5,000 bases of DNA from Puniceicoccaceae bacterium (GTDB lineage Bacteria > Verrucomicrobiota > Verrucomicrobiia > Opitutales > Coraliomargaritaceae): the NCBI GenBank assembly GCA_003566795.1, contig PXBU01000032.1, positions 1 through 5,000 on the forward strand, in the 5' to 3' direction. Below are positions 1-5,000 of this stretch, piece by piece. How positions within the stretch are numbered: the first letter of the stretch is position 1; each line of letters opens with the position of its first letter. The position numbers and the translations under genes were made by a program. Under the pieces are notes generated by a model. The model made no database searches. It was not told the DNA's origin and worked only from the letters and a program-made list of their open reading frames with translations.

Positions 1-666
1 CGCCAGCGCCGCGAGTGGCGCTACGATGCTGCAGTCGACGTGACTGGCCAGCGAGGCAACGTGGACAAGTTCCGCGTGGGCACCCGGCTGGATGCCCGAC
101 TGGTGAGCCCCAACGACACCCTCGCCTTCTTCTTACAATATGAACAAGCCGAGGAGGATAAAAGGAAATCGGAAGACCGCCTCGCCGGCGGGGCTTCCTA
201 CGAGTCCTTCTTTACTCGAATCTTTGGCTGGTATGCCCGCACCGAACTCGAGACCGACCGGATTGATAACGTCAAATTCCGCTCCACTTCAGCGGCCGGT
301 CTCTCCTATCGCCTGATTAATACCGATAAACAGCGCCTCGTCGCCCGGTCCGGTATGGGTTACCGCTACACTGCCTTTACCAATAACAGAGACGACGAAT
401 CCAGCCCCGCAGTCGACTTTGGCCTGTCGCATAACTATGAGTTCCGCGACTGGTTCGTAATGAAGAATGACCTCACCTACGTTCCGGCGCTCGATGATTT
501 CAATGACTATCGTATCGTCCAGGACAGCGGTATCGAAATCCCCATCGGCAGCAGTGAAAACTGGAAGCTACGCTTCGGCCTGACGAACGAATACGACAGC
601 AAAACCGCTACGGACGAGAGACTCGAGACTCGTTACTACACCCGGATGATCTACTCCTGGAGGTAA
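1..666 (+). CDS. DUF481 (YdiY-like) outer-membrane beta-barrel protein, 5'-truncated by the window
   Basis: The reading frame is open from base 1 (first residues RQRREWRYDAAVD) to TAA at 664-666. This gives 221 visible residues, with the start and signal peptide lying off the left edge; the GTG at 40 is internal. The protein shows alternating polar/aromatic strands, the early GNVDKF motif, and later GLSYR, GMGYRY, DFGLSHNYEF, NDLTYVPALDDF and a final YYTRMIYSWR strand. This pattern is typical of DUF481 proteins (PF04338), described as salt-stress-induced outer-membrane proteins such as YdiY. Members are predicted barrels whose molecular function is poorly known. The chain ends in Trp-Arg instead of a terminal aromatic residue. 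The gene converges tail-to-tail with the minus-strand gene ending at 670. Family assignment is by pattern recognition only; a different porin-like barrel is the main alternative. Confidence 0.82.
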   Translation, partial: RQRREWRYDAAVDVTGQRGNVDKFRVGTRLDARLVSPNDTLAFFLQYEQAEEDKRKSEDRLAGGASYESFFTRIFGWYARTELETDRIDNVKFRSTSAAGLSYRLINTDKQRLVARSGMGYRYTAFTNNRDDESSPAVDFGLSHNYEFRDWFVMKNDLTYVPALDDFNDYRIVQDSGIEIPIGSSENWKLRFGLTNEYDSKTATDERLETRYYTRMIYSWR

Positions 667-675
667 TCATTACCT
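661..675. repeat. Perfect palindrome spanning both convergent stop codons
   Basis: AGGTAAT-C-ATTACCT is a perfect inverted repeat with 7-bp arms and one central base. It covers the TAA stop of the rightward beta-barrel gene (664-666) and the TAA stop of the leftward 187-residue gene (672-670). Both genes end in the identical codons AGG TAA, which creates the symmetry. As RNA it could fold into a short stem of about 5 bp with a 5-nt loop on either strand, but no T-tract follows on either side, so a terminator role is only a guess. Confidence 0.55.
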
Positions 676-1233
676 GTCCCGGAATATGATCCAGTCGGGA
701 CCCGCCGACTCAAACATATCCGCCCAGGGCTGGATGGCCTCCAGCGTGTCCGGCACCGCATCGATCCCGGTGTGCAGGACACCGATGACGGCGATCCTCT
801 CCCTGCGATTAAACATCCGCATGCGTAGATCCAGCTCATCCAGCATCGGCTTGAGTGCGGTCACATCCACGCCATCAACCAGCACAATCTTGATTTGATC
901 GGCGGTCATGTAAGAGAGCTCCCCGGTCGCGATATTTTCCACTACCCGCACGTGTGGGTAGCGGTCATCAAATTTCAGTAGCCAAATCCGCTCGTGAGGG
1001 TCGGACCCATCCGGCAGTAGCCCGTAGTCGAGCATTAGGCCTTGCTGGATAGAATCCGGCACCCGCTCCGGCAAGGGCTCGGCACCGGCCTCCAACATGG
1101 CTGCATTGTGCTGCACCCAGGGGTCCGCCCGGGCCTCCTCGCGCGCAGCCCGCCGGTTCATAATTAAAGAAACCAGCATCAGCCCCAGCAGGAAGCCCAA
1201 AAAATAAACCAGGATACGGTTGCCACTGCTCAT
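670..1233 (-). CDS. Hypothetical N-terminally membrane-anchored protein, 187 aa
   Basis: I do not recognise a family. Residues about 7-25 (ILVYFLGFLLGLMLVSLIM) form one hydrophobic segment, followed by a basic stretch (RRAAREEAR). By the positive-inside rule, which is inference, this places the roughly 150-residue C-terminal domain in the cytoplasm. That domain has no cysteines and looks globular, with mixed strands and helices. Two stretches near residues 114-141 and 148-174 resemble each other (LVDGVDV...F and VLHTGIDA...F) and may be a degenerate repeat. The ATG start is well supported: GGGGAG lies 5 nt upstream, and the start overlaps the stop of the preceding gene as ATGA (1230-1233), indicating translational coupling to the small membrane protein. 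It is probably the last gene of a unit starting at hrpB. It ends 3 bp from the convergent DUF481 gene. Coding is likely given length, start context and linkage; function is unknown. Confidence 0.82.
   Translation of the reverse strand: MSSGNRILVYFLGFLLGLMLVSLIMNRRAAREEARADPWVQHNAAMLEAGAEPLPERVPDSIQQGLMLDYGLLPDGSDPHERIWLLKFDDRYPHVRVVENIATGELSYMTADQIKIVLVDGVDVTALKPMLDELDLRMRMFNRRERIAVIGVLHTGIDAVPDTLEAIQPWADMFESAGPDWIIFRDR
693..710. terminator. Possible hairpin downstream of the DUF481 gene (weak)
   Basis: AGTCGG and CCGACT form a perfect 6-bp GC-rich stem around a 6-nt loop (GACCCG). It starts 26 nt beyond the DUF481 stop codon and lies inside the 3' end of the opposing gene. There is no T-run after it on the plus strand, so it does not meet the usual intrinsic-terminator pattern. 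It could stabilise the 3' end of the beta-barrel mRNA or be chance structure in coding DNA. Confidence 0.2.
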
Positions 1234-1511
1234 CCCAGCTCCCCGCTTTCCGGATGCTTTGCCAAATACTCCTTACGCGCCCGCATCACACAGAGCACGA
1301 TGGCAAACCCACCGGCCCAAACGCCGCCATACCGGAAGCCATTCATAAACCCGAAAGCCGCCAGATAACCATAATCTGGATCATCCACAAACAGCGGCCC
1401 GAGCACAACATGCGTGACCACCCCCAGCACCGCACCGATGAAACAAATCACCGCTACGAAATAGAGCCAAGTCAAGATCCAGCGTAAAACTTGCTTAAGA
1501 ATATGGAGCAT
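1230..1511 (-). CDS. Small hypothetical two-helix membrane protein (93 aa, or up to 113 aa)
   Basis: I recognise no family. From the ATG at 1511 the protein begins MLHILKQVLRW. It has a first hydrophobic helix (about residues 14-40, including WLYFVAVICFIGAVLGVVTH), an acidic-aromatic loop (VDDPDYGY), a second glycine-rich helix (about 48-76, with GFRYGGVWAGGFAIVLCVM) and a basic tail (RARKEYLAKH). Basic flanks on both ends predict N-in/C-in topology with the acidic loop outside. The start is uncertain. The frame is also open to an ATG at 1532 (100 aa) and a TTG at 1571 (113 aa), which is only 11 bp past the hrpB stop. I prefer 1511 because GGA lies 4 nt upstream and it begins just before the amphipathic helix; none of the three has a strong ribosome site. 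Its TGA (1232-1230) overlaps the next start as ATGA. Function unknown; likely co-expressed with hrpB and the 187-aa protein. Confidence 0.72.
   Translation of the reverse strand: MLHILKQVLRWILTWLYFVAVICFIGAVLGVVTHVVLGPLFVDDPDYGYLAAFGFMNGFRYGGVWAGGFAIVLCVMRARKEYLAKHPESGELG
1239..1244 (-). promoter_or_regulatory. Ribosome binding site for the 187-aa membrane-anchored protein
   Basis: On the minus strand GGGGAG sits 5 nt before the ATG at 1233-1231. It lies inside the last codons of the upstream small membrane protein gene, whose TGA overlaps the ATG. This site fixes the start of the downstream gene and supports coupled translation. Confidence 0.6.
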
Positions 1512-1582
1512 TAATTCCAAGGTGAGAAGCATTCCGCCAATTGGCAAGAAAAGCAGCTGACCAGATGCCAAAGATTCTTAAC

Positions 1583-4216
1583 TTACCGCCATTCATGCTT
1601 CGGGTAGCGACCCGCCAGATCTTTGCGGACGTGATGATAGGCGCCTCCCCAAAAGCCGTCGAGGTCGTCGGTCACATGGGCGGGGCGGCCATTGGGCGCC
1701 AGCAGCTCGATGACGAGCGGCACTTTGCCGTTGGCAATGCGGAGCGACTCACCCTTGACGTCGTAAAAGTCCTGCAGCTTCGAGGCGAGAAATGCGCGGC
1801 CATCGGCCTCGTAACGGATCCGCGCGGGGCGCTTGCGCCGGGGCAGCTCAAGCTCGACCGGCGCGTAAGCGTCTATATAGTATTGCTGCTCGGGGCGGAT
1901 CCACTCCTGCACCACCGACAAGACCGGCCGATCCTTGATCTGCTTATAGCTGGTCGCACCGTAGCAGATTTGCTCGGCCAACAGCTGGCGGGCCTCGGCG
2001 TCAATCACTGCAATTTCCGTCTCCGGGCAGTGCTGCGCCACAAAGTTCACGCGTTGTATCCAATTTTCAACCACAGAATCCCACTGCTTTAAGTTCAGCC
2101 TGCCAGCAATCACCTCGCTGGCCAATAACTCCGCCGCGAGAGCCGGATCGGGTTCCGCGTTGGCTTTCTCCTCCAGCACCAGGCCACGAAAGCACTGCTG
2201 CGCACGGCAAACAACCCGCCGCAATGAAGCATCGTATTCCGTGACGAATTCCTCGCTCAACTCATCCGGAAAATACTCGCTCAACCAGTCGCGTTCCACC
2301 GCGGTAGCCACCCCCAGCAGCACCCCAACCTCACCGCGCAACTCGCGTTCCTCCATCTCAGCAGCCACAAACAACGGGCTATCCACCAGGCTCTCCCGAC
2401 GCAGTTCTCCACTGCGCCCATGCACCATCTGGCAACGGCGGGTGCCCGCATCCTTGCGCAGGCACAGGTGGTCAGCAAATGCCACAAACAAACAACGCCG
2501 AATGGCTTGCTCGAGCCCCTCAGAAGTCTCCCCGGCTTCCAACCCATGGCGTTCCGCCAGCTTCAAAATCTGCCGGGCACTCTCCCCGGCCTGCCGTGCG
2601 GCGACACCGTGGATACCGAGTTCGGCACAGGCGTTGGCATTGAAGCGCGCCGCCCGCGCGAATTCGAAGGCCCGCAGCTGCACAAAAAAATCCGATTGCG
2701 CATCGACCTGGTCTTCAATCCGGCGGATCTGCTCCCGCCGTACGCGATTATCACGGCTGGCGCGATAGAAGGGCCGCCCCTGGCTGATACCGGCGATCAA
2801 CGCAGCTGCCGGCAACACCCCCAGACGGTCGGCCTCAATCAACATCCGGGCGTAGCGCGGGTGCAGCGGGAAGGCCGCCATCTTGCGGCCCAACGGAGTG
2901 ATCGGCCCCGCTGGGACGTCATCGGGCGACGCTTGCTCCAATCCTTCTGCTGGGGGGGCCTCAAGGGCACCCAAATCGAAGAGCAAACGAATCGCCCGCA
3001 TCAGCGCAGATGACTCAGGCACCTCAAACCATTTCAACCCCCGGGTAAGCTGCGCCCGTTCTTCATCCTGCCCATCAGGGGTAGCGAGCGAGATCCCGGC
3101 CGCCGCCAGTATCAGCAGCGACTCCGAGAGATCCACCCGCTTCACTTCCGGAGTCTCGTGAGTGGGACGGGCCACATGCTCTGCCTCGCTCCAGAGGCGG
3201 ATGCACTGCCCCGGCCCGGTGCGTCCTGCCCGGCCCATGCGTTGCGCCGCCGAGCTCTGGCTGATACTTTCCACCAGGATGGAATTGACCCCACGCCGCG
3301 CATCGTAGCGAGCGATCCGGGCCAGCCCCCCATCAATCACCAGCCGCACGCCCTCGATGGTGATGGAGGTCTCCGCCACGTTGGTCGAAACGATGACTTT
3401 GCGCCCGCCACCGCTGCGAACAGCCCGGTCCTGCGCCTCCGGCGGCAGCTCCCCATGCAGTGGCAGCACCTCCACGCCCCTCGCTTCCGGTAATTTTTCA
3501 ATGCACTCGATCGTTTTGCGGATTTCGTAGCCACCCGGCATAAAGATGAGCGCATCACCCTTTAGCCCCGCCCGCGCACAGTCACGATAGGCCCTCGCCG
3601 CACGCTCCCAGACCGGTGAGGCCTCCCGCCCCAGCGCCGAACCGGCATAGCTCACTGTGACCGGGTGCAGCCTACCTCCGGCTTCGACCCGTGCGCAGGG
3701 CTGCAAATAATTCTCCAGCTGCTCCAGCTCCAGCGTGGCCGACATCACCACCAGCTTCAGCTCCGGGCGCCGCTCGCTCACCGTCTGCAAGGCGCAAGCC
3801 AGACTCAAGTCACTCGTGAGATGGCGCTCATGAAACTCATCGAAGACCACCGCAGCCACACCTCTCAGCGAGGGATCTTCGAGGATCTGCCGCAATAGAA
3901 TCGCCTCGGTGACAAAACGAATACGGGTCCGGGCACTCACCCGGTTCTCAAAGCGGATCTGATAGCCCACCTCCTCGCCCAGTGCCACGCCGCGCTCTTC
4001 GGCCACCCGGGTAGCCAACATGCGAGCGGCGAGTCGGCGTGGCTGTAGCACGACAACCTGCCCCTCAAGCCCGGCCTGATCGATGAGCAGCTGCGGCACC
4101 TGCGTTGACTTCCCCGAACCCGTCGGCGCACTTAAGACCACCCGGCCAAAGGTCTGCACGCCACGGATGATCGAATCCGCAACCTCATAGATCGGCAACT
4201 TCTTGGAGTCGGGCAT
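1583..4216 (-). CDS. hrpB: ATP-dependent RNA helicase HrpB (DExH-box), complete
   Basis: A complete 877-residue superfamily 2 helicase of the DEAH/RHA type, which uses ATP to remodel RNA in the cytoplasm. The precise role of bacterial HrpB is not well settled. Motifs in order: I, APTGSGKS with GSGKST at 33-38; Ia, LQPRRLAA at 57-64; II, DEFH at 126-129 (DEFH in place of DEAH is normal for HrpB); III, SAT at 159-161; IV, ALIFMPG near 222-228; V, STNVAETSIT at 277-286; VI, QRMGRAGR at 325-332. The ratchet/HA2-like region follows (PLGRKMAAFPLHPRYARML near 441-459). The HrpB-specific C-terminal domain (PF08482) occupies roughly 745-877, with KVPLVIELLAPNGRPAHVTD, GFWGGAYHHVRKDLAGRYP and the usual ending. 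Length matches the family (about 800-880). The ATG at 4216 is the only sensible start, since an in-frame stop lies four codons upstream; the ribosome site is weak. The gene sits 112 bp after the phosphatase gene. No residue expected for catalysis is missing. Confidence 0.97.
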   Translation of the reverse strand: MPDSKKLPIYEVADSIIRGVQTFGRVVLSAPTGSGKSTQVPQLLIDQAGLEGQVVVLQPRRLAARMLATRVAEERGVALGEEVGYQIRFENRVSARTRIRFVTEAILLRQILEDPSLRGVAAVVFDEFHERHLTSDLSLACALQTVSERRPELKLVVMSATLELEQLENYLQPCARVEAGGRLHPVTVSYAGSALGREASPVWERAARAYRDCARAGLKGDALIFMPGGYEIRKTIECIEKLPEARGVEVLPLHGELPPEAQDRAVRSGGGRKVIVSTNVAETSITIEGVRLVIDGGLARIARYDARRGVNSILVESISQSSAAQRMGRAGRTGPGQCIRLWSEAEHVARPTHETPEVKRVDLSESLLILAAAGISLATPDGQDEERAQLTRGLKWFEVPESSALMRAIRLLFDLGALEAPPAEGLEQASPDDVPAGPITPLGRKMAAFPLHPRYARMLIEADRLGVLPAAALIAGISQGRPFYRASRDNRVRREQIRRIEDQVDAQSDFFVQLRAFEFARAARFNANACAELGIHGVAARQAGESARQILKLAERHGLEAGETSEGLEQAIRRCLFVAFADHLCLRKDAGTRRCQMVHGRSGELRRESLVDSPLFVAAEMEERELRGEVGVLLGVATAVERDWLSEYFPDELSEEFVTEYDASLRRVVCRAQQCFRGLVLEEKANAEPDPALAAELLASEVIAGRLNLKQWDSVVENWIQRVNFVAQHCPETEIAVIDAEARQLLAEQICYGATSYKQIKDRPVLSVVQEWIRPEQQYYIDAYAPVELELPRRKRPARIRYEADGRAFLASKLQDFYDVKGESLRIANGKVPLVIELLAPNGRPAHVTDDLDGFWGGAYHHVRKDLAGRYPKHEWR

Positions 4217-4328
4217 GGCGCAGCGTTATTTCTCTGAGCTTTCTTTTCACTGCGGGCTGGGCGACCGCAAACGGCTATTGCCTGACAGGAGTGGCGACCA
4301 ATCGCAATCGAGCGAGCCTCCCGCCAGA
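4217..4328 (-). other. Intergenic gap between the phoD-like gene and hrpB
   Basis: These 112 bp contain no gene I can support. Read on the minus strand, it offers a weak 5-bp stem (TGCGG/CCGCA, about 4254-4272) without a T-run, then a purine-rich stretch (GTGAAAAGAAAG) leading to hrpB. I could not identify a convincing -35/-10 pair. If hrpB has its own promoter, this gap or the end of the phosphatase gene is where it must be. Confidence 0.4.
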
Positions 4329-5000
4329 CTAATGGCTCAGTTCGCTCAGACGCAGCTCATGGGTCCAGACGGACTCGTCATCGATGTTACGGATCTCCAT
4401 AGTGATCGTCGGGTCGGCCCGGTTGGTATCGAATTCAAGCACGCCGAAATTGTTCTTCTCGTTGTAGCCGAACAGAAAGCCGGAGCCCTCAACCAGCGGG
4501 TGGGTATGGTAGTTCGTCGCCATCGCGCTCATGAAGTCGTAGAGGCTGTAGCCATTCTCGCGGTCGATACGGTGGACATCCGCCCGGTGGCGGTCACCGG
4601 AGATCAGTAACACACCGTTGATTTCATTTTCGGCCAGATGATCAAAAATCGCCTGCCGCTCGGCGGGGAAGCCCTCCCACTTATCGTATTTTTGTCTACC
4701 TCTGGGTGCGACGCCGTCAGCCCAGGGGACAGGCGACGCGATGACCCTGAAGGTGGCACGGGACTCGAGTAAAGTTTCCTTAAGCCAGGCAAGTTGCACC
4801 GGCCCCAGCATCACGGGGTTTTCCGATTGCGGCGGATGGTTACGCGGGAACCGGCCATTCGCCTCGCGGTAGTAGCGCCCGTCTAGCATGATGAAGTGGA
4901 CGTCGCCGATGTAGAAATCGAACCACACACCGGGCTGTTCGTCGCCTCCCCCGTAGGCGGGGTTGTTCCAGTTTTGGCGGAACACATTGAAGACTTCGCG
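4329..5000 (-). CDS. PhoD-like alkaline phosphatase/phosphodiesterase, C-terminal part (N-terminus beyond window)
   Basis: The frame is open to the right edge, giving 223 visible residues ending in TAG (4331-4329); the GTG near 4985 is internal. The fragment matches the C-terminal half of the PhoD-like metallophosphatase family (PF09423). It has NPAYG followed by PGVWFDFYIGDVHFIMLDGR (visible residues 23-42), LGPVQLAWLKETL (65-77), TFRVIASPVPWADG, a KWEGFPAERQAIFDHL helix, then GVLLISGDRHRADVHRI. SGDRH (134-138) is the distal metal-ligand motif, and SLYDFMSA follows as usual. Family members cleave phosphomonoesters or phosphodiesters to release phosphate, commonly outside the cytoplasm with Ca/Fe cofactors. 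The signal peptide and proximal metal ligands lie outside the window, so export and catalytic completeness cannot be checked. Phosphate-starvation control is common for phoD but not visible here. The gene precedes hrpB on the same strand across a 112-bp gap. Substrate remains unknown. Confidence 0.9.
   Translation of the reverse strand, partial: REVFNVFRQNWNNPAYGGGDEQPGVWFDFYIGDVHFIMLDGRYYREANGRFPRNHPPQSENPVMLGPVQLAWLKETLLESRATFRVIASPVPWADGVAPRGRQKYDKWEGFPAERQAIFDHLAENEINGVLLISGDRHRADVHRIDRENGYSLYDFMSAMATNYHTHPLVEGSGFLFGYNEKNNFGVLEFDTNRADPTITMEIRNIDDESVWTHELRLSELSH

Noticed and set aside
686..898. Plus-strand 70-codon frame opposite the 187-aa gene
   Set aside because: It is Ser/Thr-rich shadow sequence opposite a gene with a good ribosome site and coupled start.
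2281..2547. Minus-strand 88-codon Trp/Cys-rich frame within hrpB
   Set aside because: It is an out-of-frame reading of hrpB with an unnatural composition and no start context.
1541..3013. Long plus-strand open frames opposite hrpB (183, 202 and 197 codons)
   Set aside because: They lie antisense to a clearly conserved helicase, have Ser/Arg/Pro-rich shadow compositions and overlap each other. GC-rich coding DNA commonly yields such frames on the other strand.
4257..4298. GGCGACC occurring twice in the gap upstream of hrpB
   Set aside because: The shared core is only about 7 bp with imperfect flanks, which is expected by chance in GC-rich DNA; no further copies were seen.
4217..4328. Sigma-70-like promoter for hrpB (TTGCGG or TTGCGA as -35)
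   Set aside because: Neither candidate has a credible -10 element at the right spacing, and promoter consensus in this lineage is uncertain.
4203..4610. Plus-strand 135-codon frame across the hrpB start and phosphatase end
   Set aside because: It is antisense to the conserved PhoD-like sequence and has no recognisable domain; the minus-strand reading explains the region.

Overview
This is a GC-rich window of ordinary chromosomal character. It most resembles a Verrucomicrobiota genome, probably Opitutae (Puniceicoccales or Coraliomargarita-like). I base that on family resemblance from memory: the style of the DUF481 outer-membrane protein, a HrpB helicase with an intact C-terminal domain, and a PhoD-type phosphatase. 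Nothing in the sequence proves the taxon.

Layout: a rightward gene at the left edge (1-666, 5' end missing) encodes a DUF481/YdiY-like outer-membrane beta-barrel protein. Everything else lies on the minus strand. Read in that direction, the order is the C-terminal part of a PhoD-like phosphatase (5000-4329, N-terminus outside the window), a 112-bp gap, the complete ATP-dependent RNA helicase gene hrpB (4216-1583), a small two-helix membrane protein (ending at 1230), and a 187-residue single-pass membrane protein (1233-670). The last gene ends 3 bp from the DUF481 gene, tail to tail.

The three genes hrpB, small membrane protein and anchored protein are packed closely. The last two overlap by an ATGA stop/start, so they are probably co-transcribed and translationally coupled. 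I recognise no family for either membrane protein. They are the least described part of the window: a coupled pair consisting of a helical hairpin and an N-terminally anchored soluble domain, riding behind a helicase gene. The phosphatase may share a transcript with hrpB, but the 112-bp gap makes that less certain. The phosphatase and the beta-barrel protein act outside the cytoplasm and the helicase inside it, so there is no clear shared pathway.

I saw no tRNA, rRNA, CRISPR array, insertion sequence, integrase or defence system, and no strong case for an undescribed multi-gene system. The items worth a second look are small-scale: the unknown membrane pair, a possible internal repeat in the 187-residue protein, a perfect palindrome across the two converging stop codons, and two homopolymer tracts inside hrpB.
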